Below are positions 22,722-34,290 of a stretch of DNA of 64,000 nucleotides, piece by piece. This stretch comes from Hofstenia miamia (Eukaryota > Xenacoelomorpha > Acoela), in contig SCFE01000030.1 in NCBI GenBank assembly GCA_004352715.1, forward strand, positions 44,382 through 108,381, read 5' to 3'. The notes under the pieces were generated by a model. It was not told where the DNA came from and made no database searches. It saw only the letters and a program-made list of their open reading frames with translations. The translations under genes and the position numbers were made by a program. Every line of letters starts with the position of its first letter. Position 1 is the stretch's first letter.

Positions 22722-23378
22722 TAGCATTGCTCCATCCACACATCAACTTGAAACTCTCAATAGGATAGATTAGTAGGAAAGTATGCTGATTTTTCACGGA
22801 TGCCACACTATGGCATCATCAATTTTACATCACTGGATATTACACTGTAGTCCAATGTCCAATTTAGTAACAGATCAAAGTACACAAGATTGTTACAACA
22901 ACTTGAAATACTTCATGAACATGCAGCACCATACCATCAACAAAGTAATGGTCTTGTTGNGAAAGACTAGTCACACTCAGCTCAAGGGAGAACCAATATT
23001 CAAAGTATGATCTCTTTTCGCATATTTGCAAGGGGATGCCCAATAATATAAGAGAACAGTTTGAAATTAAGTGCGATGTAGACGACAAACTGGAAAAAAT
23101 GATCAGAAAAGCAGTGNGAGGAGTTAGTTAATTATTTGTAGCATTGCTCCATCCACACATCAACTTGAAACTCTCAATAGGATAGATTAGTAGGAAAGTA
23201 TGCTGATTTTTCACGGATGCCACACTATGGCATCATCAATTTTACATCACTGGATATTACACTGTAGTCCAATGTCCAATTTAGTAACAGATCAAAGTAC
23301 ACAAGATTGTTACAACAACTTGAAATACTTCATGAACATGCAGCACCATACCATCAACAAAGTAATGGTCTTGTTGAA
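22722..23378. repeat. duplicated segment around two single Ns with a foreign gag piece between
   Basis: Bases 22722-22959 and 23118-23356 are essentially identical. Between the single Ns at 22960 and 23117 lies a 156-bp plus-strand gag fragment with no relation to its flanks. This is best read as an assembly artefact. Confidence 0.75.
22961..23116 (+). pseudogene. gag fragment, probably misplaced
   Basis: The plus-strand frame reads YDLFSHICKGMPNNIREQFE-like sequence and CDVDDKLEKMIRKAV (with one frame change), matching gag of B2 (near 17430) and C (near 35900). It is bounded by single Ns on both sides. Confidence 0.7.
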
Positions 23379-24060
23379 TGATTAAACAAAACGTTATTAA
23401 AATTAATTTGTGCCACAACCACTCACATCAGGGGTAAACAATGGAGATCTGTATTGTACTACATTGAGTATTTTTATGATACCTCTGTTCTTGACACAAA
23501 AGGTTTAACACCTGTGGCCCCTTTTGGCCACAAGACTACAACACTCCTTTGTATGCTATATAACAAATACAATACTATAGCAACTCACAATTACATAAAA
23601 AATCTATTAAAAGAACTACAAAAAATATATGAAACAATTTGCATGTATAACAAAAAGTTACAGTTCAACAAAAATGAAATTATAATTAAACCATCTATAG
23701 TGCACCTCACAAATTCAGCAATAAGGTATACTCTTTCATAACTTTCACACCTGTTCAATCATCTGATGATAAACAAACATATAAACTAGCCACTCACTGG
23801 ACTGGTCCTCATACAATCACCAAAGTCCAAAAATGTATTAATTATATACAATTACAAAAGTATTAAAACACAATAACTACTTACTAGATAATGGTGAAAC
23901 TCATAATTTTCAATCTTTAAAGCAAACAATGAAAGACATTGAAAACACTACAATTACTAAACAAAAGAATTTATAATTATTTCAATAAGCAACAACACTT
24001 ACCTTGATATGCCTGAGCCATACAACATTCCTGAGTCACAATTTGACAGTTCTGTGACAT
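23118..24060 (+). pseudogene. integrase relic on the plus strand (element D)
   Basis: The plus-strand frames contain a catalytic-Glu block (YHQQSNGLVE followed by a stop, near 23350), a LKLICATTTH stretch and a YYIEYFYDTSVLDTKGLTPVAPFGHK block (23454-23530). They continue with a basic/Asn-rich C-terminal region, a WTGPHTITKV motif (GPY/F type, near 23800), and LLDNGETHNFQSLKQTMKDIE (near 23890). The last resembles the integrase end of B2. It is a relative of the same retroelement group in inverse orientation. Stops and frameshifts are frequent. The region before the Glu block (22722-23118) is an assembly duplicate. Confidence 0.75.
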
Positions 24061-24198
24061 ATCCTAAAGTTGTTTTAAAACAAATACACATGGTGCCTCC
24101 CCTTGTGTGAGCATGAGCACTGTTGACACAAACACTTCTGAAAATTTGAGTGGAGAACTAAATTATTTGTTTAGCCAAATGAGAATGAAGAGAACAAT

Positions 24199-25632
24199 TG
24201 TTACATCCTCTACCAGGCATCATTACAGTTTATCCTTTGTTACTGTATAACCTTAGTCATAGTTGTGTGGGTAGGGATTTACCTTAACTAGATACTGCTT
24301 TAGCTTTTGTTTCTGTTAACATAATGTAACTAGATTTAACTGTTCACTATTTAGGTGATGAAGCCATGCAGCAATCTCTCCAACAATCAATAATGGGCAT
24401 CCGCCCAAAGCTGATCTCCACATGCAGCCTTGCCAATCCCTTGATGATCTATTTGGTTGAGTTCCACATCTCAGCTAATCAATACAGTTTATGTGTACCC
24501 TATCCTAACTCAGTGCATACTCAAGACATGACACAATTTGACTTAGACTCTATTTTGTAAAAGTGTTTCATTTTTTTGCAACCAGACTTGTTACTAGCTC
24601 CTTAATAAATATTACATGTAGCCATTACCAAAATATATTGGCTTTAATAAATGCATTAGTATCAAGCAGCTTCCTAACCTACATTTATTAATTAGTACAT
24701 GTTCAGTCAATTTTTTAGTCATTTTATAGTCACTAATTTGGATCTGAAATAGTAATAATATATTACCTAGGGTTTGGTCATCCAACCATATTTCAAATTC
24801 ATTTATTTTAATACATGTACTGAGTGATTGCTAGTCAGCTAAATGAGAGAAAAACCCCTATACCTAACCTANNNNNNNNNNNNTTAGTCATTTTATAGTC
24901 ACTAATTTGGATCTGAAATAGTAATAATATATTACCTGGGGTTTGGTCATCCAACCATATTTCAAATTCATTTATTTCAATACATGTACTGGTCACTTTA
25001 TCAGTCATTTATGGGTCACTAATTTGGATCTGAAAACATATTAATATACTACCTAAGTTTTGGTCATCCAACTGTTTTATGAATTCATTTATTTTAATAC
25101 ATGTATTAAGTGATCACTAGTTGGCTAAATGAGAGAAAAACTCCTACACCTAACCTAAGTGCACTTTCATAGTCTGACAGAAAGACCCTAGAATTGATCT
25201 TGATGATGGATCCAGATCACTACTAAACACCACTTGTTTAGCTCAACATCATATTAAATAATCAAACCATTATGGTAGAACAAAATAAGAATTCCAAATA
25301 AAATTCTTTATCAATTGCTTACAGGTTTTAGTTTCTATTTATAGCTAAATCTAGAAAAGTACCTGTTGATTTCAAATTAAAACTTTCATTTGCCAAAATG
25401 GCGGCTAAAAATAATGGAAGTGATTTTGCCCCCTTGTTTTGCCAAAAGTATTATTATCAACTGATACTAATCTCTTATTTCTGACACATATTGTTTCTTG
25501 GTTGCATAATACAAATGAATCTAAATTAATCTAATTGATCTATTACAATATTTCTAATCATCATTTCTTATATCTTATTCTCATCTTAGTTTGACATTTG
25601 CAACTTTTTAGATTTGTTTGGATGATGCTACA
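24199..25632 (-). repeat. 3' LTR of element C (subfamily I)
   Basis: Bounded by TGTTACATCCTCTACC at 24199 and GGATGATGCTACA ending 25632. The ORF3 of element C runs directly into it on its right. Inside, a 12-N gap (24872-24883) is flanked by a repeated segment of about 120 bp, so the real LTR is shorter than the 1434 bases shown. A TATAAATAG-type box survives near 25336-25344 on the minus strand. Confidence 0.9.
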
Positions 25633-28600
25633 CACCCTCCTCAGCTTGCATTATTTTTAGCACAGCTCACTCTCCATGCACCAATGTGTCTGCCTTCCTA
25701 ATTATTGATTTCACTTCCTGATCTTCCCATGTGGTTTTTTCAAGTTCAACTTGCTTTGTCATTTTCAAGACTGCTTCTCTTTCAGTTATTATGGTATTTG
25801 TGTATTTTAAGAATTCCACCCCTCTAATGTCTTCTGCTATCAGCATGATTTCTCTCAGTTCATTGATCTTTTGTGAAAATATGTCATTGTATTTCTGATA
25901 CAATTATATGCCTTTGATTCCTATCATCAGCATCATTTGCGCATCAGCCCTGCTTGTGTGGGCTAAGTCTTCTCTGATCTGGTTATCTGGGTAAAAGAAC
26001 ATAAACACTTTTCTTAAACTGTAAGTGTTTGCCACGTCCTTATAGAAAAAGCTGATGTTATCCAGCACTTTTTGTTCACTTATATTGTTGGGATCATTTT
26101 TGTTGATTTGCATTGTCATTATGATTTCTACTATTTTCATCACATCATAGTAATGGTACTTTCTTTCCCAGATGTCTGTCCATACAATATCATTAACCCC
26201 AGAGAATAGCATTATTGCTTTTGGAGTGTGGCTTTCTATTTCTTTCCTAAGATCTTGTATTTGTATGTTGATGGGTTTCCCCTGTGTGTACAACTGGTAT
26301 GGCATTATATTTCCTTTGATGTATATCCTCTCTCTATTATCATTCTTCAGCATTATCTCTTTCAATTTCTTATAGTCTTCACATTCTACTATAGCTTTTG
26401 CTTTCTTTTCTGTGTTTACATATGATTTGTACTCATGCAAGAAGGTTTTCATGACTCTGACTTCTTTTGGCAGTCTCCAGCATGGGAGGACCATTGGTAT
26501 CACAATTGTTTCCAGTGGTGTGCAGATTAAGATTTTTGTTTCAATTTGTCTCTCTATATGTGGATATGGGCCTTCTGTAGTTGGCGCTGTTGCTAGGCCT
26601 ATTGTTGTGGGGTAGTTCATTTTTGCTTCCAAATTGGTGTTCCAGAATGCCAGCATGAGTCCCCTTCTACTTAATTTTAATCATATCTCTTCTTTGATGT
26701 CTATTCTTGCTGTTATGCATTCAACATCCACTGCAAATTGGTTGTATGGTTTTAACAATTCTTCTAGTTCTGTTCTCGTGAATGCTTCCATGAACATTAA
26801 CTTCATTGTCACCACCATATGTTATTCTTTGATGTTTTGAAAATTCCTTTCTTTGATTTCTCTGGTTTACTGAGTTACTTTTATTTCAACTAAGAATTGT
26901 TCATCATCAGTATCAATCCATTCAATTGTTCTCACTGGACTCACTTCTCCCCACTTCTCAATGTTTATTCTATTGATTGTTTGCTGTGTTTTAGGAGACA
27001 ATAATAACTGTGAGGATGTTAACAACTCCTCTTCTTCCATCATCTCCCTCTGAGTTTTCATGACCATCTTGCAAACTTCCACTGGTTCAGTTATTTCACT
27101 TTTTTCATCATCTCTGCACTCTGTATTATTTTAGTAAATGTACATTGTGGGCTATCTTGTTCATATCACTCCATTTCATTTTCAAGAATTTTCTGCACGT
27201 TTTTTAGTACTGCTGTTTTCCTTATTTCTTCTGTGCTCACCAGTTTTTGTTTTATGATTTTTCTTGTGGTTATCTACAGTTGATTTTCCATTTGTCTCAG
27301 AAATGTTTCTGATGTTGCTACCCACATGTATTTCTTCATTTATTCCTCAAATATTGTAATCTTGCTTGGACATATCCCTGTTTTGTTGACCATATCTACT
27401 ATCAACATTTTCCCCATTGGGTTTTCATTCATTATCATGCAGCTGATTATTTTCTCCATTGTCTGTATTGGTTTTTCTGCTTTATTCAGTGACTCCATCC
27501 TTTTGATGTGGCCTTTTAGCAACCAATTCTTCATTTGTGTGTTGATTGGAGCTAATGCTATTTAAAATCTCTTCACCTTTGCTAGTTTGTGTCTAATATG
27601 CTGTGAAATTGGAAGTTTTAACTCTGTGTCTTCAGTTGTAAATATTGCTAGTATCCATACTGTTGTTCTATATCAGATTTCCAGCGCATTTTTCTCTTTG
27701 AATATTAATTGTTTGAAATCCTTCTTGATATTTAGTTTGTAGGCTTTGTTCACCTCTGTGAGTGCTATTTCTACCTATTTATGGAACTTTGTGATGGTGC
27801 CTCGATTTTTATTTTGGACCAATTCTCCTCCACTCTCTGTTGCAGTTTCATGTTCTTCCATATTTTCTGGATCTGTTGTAAATGTTCCTACTGATGTGTT
27901 GGGCTACATTTTATGAATAGCATGTTGGCCTTTTCTATAACATCTGTGTCTGCCATCAACTCAATTGTTTTAGTCTGTTTGTAGAGGCTGATCACAATGC
28001 ATGGGTCCACCATTATTCTGTATATCTGATAATCTATTTGCAGGTTGAATCAGATCAATTCTGGGATGGTTGTGCCCATTGGTGTTTTCTTCCAGCAGAA
28101 GATGTTTTCTGTCTGCATGCATGCATCTAATAGATGTTTCAGGACTTCATTAATTGTCAACCTCATAATTATTATTATATTATAGCTTATGTTGTTTCCA
28201 ATGTGAAGTCTTCATCAAATACAATATGTACTGTGCTTCACATGTACCATCTTTCCAGCATTTCATTCATCTCTTGTGGTTAACTTATTATCATGTTTAC
28301 TTTCAGTCTATTGTTGGCGTCAAGTACTATCAGTAGGTTTTTTCCTTTGATTTTCACAACCTTTCTTATGTGTAATTTTGTTTCTGGGGATAATTTCACA
28401 AATGCATTTTAATGCATTTTTGATGTTCCAATAAAGTATGGGTGTATCTCCATCAATTTTAGACATCTGTTTTTTCTCTCCTTAGATCATACTGTTCTCT
28501 CCAAGGTGGTATCTGAGGAGGTGTGTAGCTGCATCATCCATAATGGTATTCTGCTGGTGCTTGGTTCACAGTCCATGGGCTGTGAATCTGTGCTGATAGT

Positions 28601-29020
28601 TTCTACTGATTAACCCTTGAATTGGTTCACAGTTACTCCTATCAGCGCTTGACCGGTTGTGGTTCCTGTGGGGATAACATCAGCCTTGAATTGCCTTTGT
28701 ATCTCCTCATTTCTTCCACCACTTACACCTTCCTCTGCAACTTGCAGTGTCTCACCACCCTTGAATCAGCATCGTGGACTCTTAGAAGGAAAGTTGAGCT
28801 GCTGTGCACCAGTTTTCTGCTTGCCCTTGAATCAGTGGTGCAGATCCCTGGTGGGAGAGGCTTTTTGTCTGTTGGTCTCTCTGCCCTTGAATTGGGCCTT
28901 GGGGACTACTAGGACGCCTTCTCACTCTACATTGTTGGTTCATTCTTTCTTTGTTCTCGTCCCTTCTGCCCTGGAGTTGACATCTGGTTTGAGAACTTCT
29001 GTGAACTCTCCTTCTCGTGT
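25631..29020 (-). pseudogene. ORF3 of element C with SGNH-hydrolase-like C-terminal region
   Basis: This is the most complete ORF3. Order on the minus strand: a basic, Gln/Pro-rich start (28580-29020) with repeated IQG motifs; LDANNRLKVNMIIS (near 28310); FDEDF (near 28215); TEVNKAYKLN (near 27755); KNWLLKGH (27515); MKKYMW (27325); EEEELLTSSQLLLSP (27010); EKWGEVSPVRTIEWID; FWNTNLEAKMNYPTTIG (26630); LPKEVRVMKTFLHEYKSY (26440); YIKGNI (about 26306-26323, block-I-like without Ser); FSGVNDIVW (GVND codons 26189-26200); FFYPDNQIREDLAHTS (DLAH codons 25958-25969); a tail to AEEGV; stop. No signal peptide or membrane segment is seen. Many stops and frameshifts. Confidence 0.8.
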
Positions 29021-30640
29021 TCATTTCTATTTATTTCTGGCAATCCCTCATATTCAGTGTGTGGCAGAAATTGGAACTGTTTTTTCTCTCCATCTATTTT
29101 TACTGCATCTCACTGATATTCCAGTAGTGATGTCCAGAAGTCTGCATTGTTATGTAGGGTGCCTTTCCTATGCTCAATTGTGAATGTAAATTTGTTCAAG
29201 TATTTGATCCATCATGACACTATTCCAAACTTGTCTCCAGAAAACTTCTTCAACCATGCCAGGCCACTGTTGTCTGTGCATAACCTAAATTCTCTGCTGA
29301 TTAGGAAGTGTTGAAATTTTTTAATACTTTCAATTAGTGCCAACATCTCCACTTTGGTAGATCTGTAATTTTCTTCACTTGCTCTCAACTTACAACTGAA
29401 AATTGAATGGGGACCTCTTTTCCATTTTTTATTTGTCCCAGTGTGGCCCCAATCGCCACTTTACTTGCATTGCAATCTAGTATAAACTGTTTGTTGTAGT
29501 CTGGTGTGTTAAGGGATGGTAGTTTCACCAGTTCTTCTTTGATGTTATCTAGTTCTTCCTGCTCCTGCCAGGTCCATATGAATGGTACTAATTTCCTCAT
29601 TAATCTGGTCATCTTTGCTGTCTTGCCAGCTATGTTTGGAATGAAAGTCCCGTAATAGTTGAAGAATCCCATTATCCTTTGTATGTCTTTCTTATTGGGC
29701 TTTTCTATTTTTGGATCATTTCTCTGGTGTTATCTTTCATGCATATTCTGCCTTTCTCTATTGTTCTTTCTAGAAATACTATTTTCTCTTTGAGAATGTC
29801 GCATTTGTTCCCATTAATATGGAGTCCTGCATTCTCTAATATTGTTAACATTCTCTCTAATTTTTTCAGATGTTCTTGGATTGTAACACTAGTTACTATG
29901 ATATTGTCTATATAGGCATAGACCCCTTCCTCCATTCTGTGTGTATTGTTATTAACACTTTTGTAATATATCTCTGGAAGATTGCAGGTGTGTTACACAG
30001 TCTGAACACCATGTACATCCATTTGTATAGCCCATAGGGAGTTATGAATGCTGTCTTTTTGATATTGTCTCCTTCCATCTTTACCTGCACAGGTCTAATG
30101 TTGTGAAATATTTATGCTTACTGGCCTTGTAGAGCATGTCCTCTATCCGTGGTAGGGGATATGAATCCTTTTTTGTCACCTCATTTAATTTAAAAAAGTC
30201 TATGCATAGGTAATACTTGTCTCCTTGCTTCATGAATACAGTTGGTGCTGCATATGGGCTCTCACTTGGGCAGATGATTTTATTATCAATTAGTTCCTCC
30301 AGTATGTGATTGTATTCATCTTTCATCTGTTCAGGTACCCTTCTGACTGGTAACTTAATTGGCTTGTCTGTTGTTGTAACTATTCTGTGTTTTTCACCCA
30401 CTGCTTGCCCCATGCTTTTCTCTCTGTAGTTGAATATACGTTTGTGTTTTTCCAATAATTTCCTTAATTCCATGATCTCCTGTTCTTCCAGATGTGGGTA
30501 GTCTTTGTTGTTTATTTCAGATTTTCTGTATATGTCTTCTTCTTCTGCTTTGTCCCTATGCCCTTGAGTCAGCCTTTGGGAGTACTCATGACTTTGATGG
30601 TGTTTGTCCACTCACCCATGAGTCTGCCATGTGGAGTACT
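29021..30640 (-). pseudogene. reverse transcriptase and RNase H of element C, inactivated
   Basis: RT frames 30611-29705 encode LPVRRVPEQMKDEYNHILEEL, YLCIDFFKLNEVTKKDSYPLPRI, FTTLDLC (first Asp), VFRLCNTPAIFQRY and an active-site box reading YIDN (Asn codon 29903-29905, context GAC|AAT). The thumb follows (LHINGNKCDILKEKIVFLERTI). RNase H at about 29500-29130 shows FILDCNASKVAIGATLG, STKVEMLALIESIKKFQHFL and an intact CTDNSGLAWL box. At about 29040 the frame reads LPHTEYEGLPEI and then joins ORF3 sequence. No integrase is present. Confidence 0.9.
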
Positions 30641-30934
30641 ATCCATTTTCATTTGCAAGTCCTTGAATCAACCATGCAAATTACTCACTCCATCATTGTA
30701 TCCTATTGCCTTCCAGATGAGTCTGATGTTTGATTTGATGTACTTCCCACATATTTTTACTTGAGATTTCTTTAGATTAACATTCTGATTCATAGCATTA
30801 AGGATTGGTATTCTTCCCTTCCAGTGCTTAACTGTACAGACACTAGACAGCATCAATACTATTTTGGTGTTAATGCCTTTGTTATCATATAGCATTATAT
30901 TGGCTGTTATTGCATCCTCTGTTTTGATCATGTG
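30641..30934 (-). pseudogene. protease-RT linker of element C
   Basis: Minus-strand frames include ANIMLYDNKGINTK and GRIPILNAMNQNVNLK, matching the linker of B2 (near 16400), followed by three copies of the TTGARTCARCC-type motif. The linker is cut at 30934 by a plus-oriented LTR and continues at 31974. Confidence 0.8.
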
Positions 30935-31973
30935 TGTATCATCATCCAAGATAAATCAAAAATAAGCTGCAAATGTCAAGCAGAATGGAAATAAGATCAA
31001 AGAAACAATGATTAGAAATATTGTATTTAGATCAATTAGATTAATTTAGATTTATTTGTATTATGCAACCAAGAAATAACATGTGTCAAAAAAGAAAGAT
31101 TAGTATTGGTTGATAAAAATACTTTTGACAAAATGAGGGGGCGATTGATAAAGAATTTTATTTGGAATTCTTATTTTGTTCTATGATAATGGTTTGAATA
31201 TTTAATACAATGTCAAGCTAATCAAGTGGTGTTTAGTAGTGGTCTGGATCTATCACAGAGAATGATTCAAGGGTCCCTGTGCCAGACTGTGAAAGTGCAC
31301 ATAGGTTAGGTGTAGGGGTTTTCTCTCAATTAGTCAACTAGTGATCACTTACTACATGTACTAAAATAATTAACTGTCAACAAATGGTTGGATGACCAAA
31401 ACTTAGGAAATATATTAATATTATTTTACATCCAAATTAATGACCAATAAATGACTGATAAAGTGACTGTACATGTATTAAATTATAAATGTAAGTTAGG
31501 AAGCTGCTTGAAACTAATATATTTAGAAATGCCAATATATTTCAGTAATGGCTACATGTAGTATCAAACAAGCAGCTAGTAACAAGTCAGGTTGCGAATA
31601 GATAGAAAACTCTTACAAAATAGAGTTTAAGTCGAATTGTGTCATGTCGTGAGTATGCACTGAGCTAGGATAGGATACACATAAACTGTATTGATGAGCT
31701 GAGGTGTGGCACTCAACCAAATGGAACATTGGATGAAATGGTGAAACTGGATGTGGAGATCAGCTTTAGGCAGATGCCCATTGTTGATCATTGGATAGAT
31801 TACCACATGGCTTCATCACCTAAATAGTGAATGGTTAATTCTAGTTTACTTTACATTAACGGAAATAACAGCCAAGCAGTATGCAATAGGTAAATCCCTA
31901 CCAGCAGAAATATTACTAGTGTTATGCAGTAACAAGAGATAAACAGTGATAATGCCTAGTAGAGGATGTTACA
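30935..31973 (+). repeat. solo LTR (subfamily I) inserted in element C
   Basis: A 1039-bp LTR from TGTATCATCATCC (30935) to GAGGATGTTACA (ending 31973). Flanks are ATGTG (30930-30934) and GTGTG (31974-31978). The uninterrupted B2 site near 16508 has GTGTG once, so this is a 5-bp target duplication with one later change, or a 4-bp one. It lies opposite to element C and has no internal region. Confidence 0.9.
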
Positions 31974-32692
31974 GTGTGCATCTTCCATTGGTGTGGCTGT
32001 AAATGGATATCTTCCTGTAGATCAAATGTGATCATTATCCCTTTCCCCACTGACTGGGTGTAATCCACCTGATAAGACTTTCAATTTGAAAAAGTAANAA
32101 TGTAAGTTAGGAAGCTGCTTGAAACTAATATATTTAGAAATGCCAATATATTTCAGTAATGGCTACATGTAGTATTGAATGAGCAGCTAGTAATGAGTCA
32201 GGTTGTGAATAGATTGAACACTTTTACAAAATAGAGTTTAAGTCAAATTATGTCATTTCATGAGTATGCACTGAGTTAGGATAAACTGTATCAATGAGCT
32301 GAGGTCACTCAACCAAATGGAACATCAAAGGAAGAGGTAAAACTGGATGTGGAGATCAGCTTCAGGCAGATGCCCATTGTTGATCATTGGATAGATTACC
32401 ACATGGCTTCATCACCTAAATAGTGAATGGTTAATTCTAGTTTACTTTACATTAACGGAAATAACAGCCAAGCAGTATGCAATAGGTAAATCCCTACCAG
32501 CAGAAATATTACTAGTGTTATGCAGTAACAAGAGATAAACAGTGATAATGCCTAGTAGAGGATGTTACAGTGTGCATCTTCCATTGGTGTGGCTGTAAAT
32601 GGATATCTTCCTGTAGATCAAATGTGATCATTATCCCTTTCCCCACTGACTGGGTGTAATCCACCTGATAAGACTTTCAATTTGAAAAAGTA
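31488..32692. repeat. duplicated segment around the single N at 32098
   Basis: Bases 31488-32097 recur at 32099-32692. They hold the end of the solo LTR, about 60 bp of element C and the start of the piggyBac element. The first part differs at several sites, partly CG versus CA/TG. The rest is identical. A haplotype duplication in the assembly is the simplest reading. Confidence 0.75.
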
Positions 32693-33050
32693 AAAGGTTC
32701 TACTATGTGCAGTATGTTCAAACTCAATGTAATCCTCAATGTGGTTGATATGAACAACATATAGTCAACAATCAGTCAGACGTTAACAATTATGGACTTT
32801 GGGTGCAAGGGAAATTTTTTTACCCTTTCTCTACTGACTGGGTGTTTTACACCCATACACTTTAATCATAGGAATAAAGGATATTTATACCATTTAGTTG
32901 ATGAGAACTGCTTTATTTTAACTATGAATGAAAATAGAAAACTTAATCATGCTGCAATAATTACTTAATCAAAATAAGTTCTTTGTTAATATTTATTACA
33001 TAATACATGTTATAATCTGAAAAAAATATTTTGGGACCTACAGAGTAGGC

Positions 33051-34012
33051 CTAAATAGTGCCAACAAGGGTGAGATTCAGCTTTGACAGACTTTTGGCCA
33101 GCTGCAAGTCTGTGAAGAAGTTACCACATGTGATATTTCTTCCACTGCCTTTAAAATCTGTGGTCAAGTCTGTCACTATTTTCATTCCAACACTGGTAGT
33201 TCTCTCACCTGACCTAGGACCTGTGGCTTCCTTTCCCAAATAGGGTATGCTATGAAGAGGATAATTTGATGCTGAGTCACACACCCAGAAGATCTTTATG
33301 CCATACTTGTCTGGCTTGCTTGGTATGTATTGGAGGAAGCTGCATCTTCCCCTGAATGGCACAAGCTGTTCATTGATGGTGATATTATCTCCTGGGTGAT
33401 AATACTTTGCCAAGTTGCCCAGGAAAGTCTCCCATACATTGTGTATTGGTGCAAATTTGTCTCTTGCTCTCCTTTCAGAACAAGTCTCTTTGTCATCAAA
33501 TCAAAGATAATTCAACAACTGGCTGAATTGGTCTCTGGAAAATGTTGCTCTCAGAAGTGGATTACCATCTGTTGAGTTAAAGAGAATGTCCACACTGACA
33601 AAGTTTTGATGAAGGCTTCCTGTGTGTAAGAGAGAGCCTAGAAGAGCTGTGATCTCCACATAATCTGTGTGTTTCCATTTATCCTTCAATAATCGACAGC
33701 CTTCTTTATTGGTTGAATCAACTATTGCCTTGACGATCCTGTCATTCATGAATAGCTCAAATGCTTCGTGCGGAAATGCAACGTGGCCAGTGTTAGGAGT
33801 TCTGTTTTTTGGAATACGAACAANGTTGCTGCAGTGTCAGTGCCATTATCATCTTCACTGATTTCTGAGTCACTTGCAGGATCAGATTGGTTGTTTGGTG
33901 GTTCCCAGTCATCAAGATCAGAATCTGACATGTCATGCTCATCACTTAGTTCGGCAATATCATCTTCATCATAAGTAAGAGTGTTGAGGCTTTGGAACAC
34001 GTTCCTCTCCAT
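33051..34012 (-). pseudogene. piggyBac-type transposase, N-terminal part, inactivated
   Basis: Minus-strand frames give an acidic N-terminus (DDIAELSDEHDMSDSDLDDWEPP, 33900-34012) and a middle region (KWKHTDYVEITALLGSLLHTG, FSRDQFSQLLNYL). The core follows with KFAPIHNVWETFL, ITINEQLVPFRGR, YIPSKPDKYGIKIFWVCDS and GRNITCGNFFTDLQLAKSL. The first catalytic Asp (in the D-E-Q motif) is Asn, codon 33372-33374 in the context ATC|AAT. The second, expected in a D-N-x-F motif, is Gly. A stop at 33051 and AT-rich sequence beyond it mean that the C-terminal part with the third Asp and the Cys-rich domain is lost. A frameshift is visible near 33500 and an N lies at 33824. Confidence 0.9.
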
Positions 34013-34139
34013 CTTAGTCTGCTAAAAGAAAATGTAGACGTATGGACATTAGAAACATAGCAAAGGAAATTGCTAGGGCTGTGTGGTTGGCTCGGCTTAA
34101 CATCTATATAGAGAAATGTAGACATAAAGAATATATTAT

Positions 34140-34290
34140 GGTGTAACCCCAAGAAAGAAATACAATATTCTTATAGAGGAAGAGACGAAAACAATTTAGT
34201 GAAGCAATAAGGATTCGAACCCACAATCTCTGCGTGGCACCCATTCGCCACCCTTTATACTTACCCATTTATACAGATTTAACTGGGTGA
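34140..34290 (-). repeat. candidate tRNA-derived SINE inside piggyBac element
   Basis: On the minus strand GGGTTCGAATCC (34210-34221) is a perfect RNA polymerase III B-box, preceded by TGGCGAATGG, similar to an A-box, though the spacing of about 18 bases is shorter than in a tRNA. The downstream part ends near GGGGTTACACC (34141). I see no clean target duplication. It is either a SINE fragment or a decayed tRNA pseudogene. Confidence 0.4.

Noticed and set aside
25631-29020. ORF3 as an envelope gene
   Set aside because: Its position fits env, but no signal peptide, membrane anchor, Cys pattern or cleavage site is visible in the readable parts, and the conserved blocks are hydrophilic and soluble-protein-like.
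28622-29183. Plus-strand frames over the ORF3 start and RNase H of element C
   Set aside because: They are antisense to regions with clear minus-strand homology. The apparent Leu-rich composition comes from the antisense of basic low-complexity sequence.
34195-34265. Functional tRNA gene
   Set aside because: The B-box is perfect, but the distance to the A-box-like motif is too short and no cloverleaf can be drawn.
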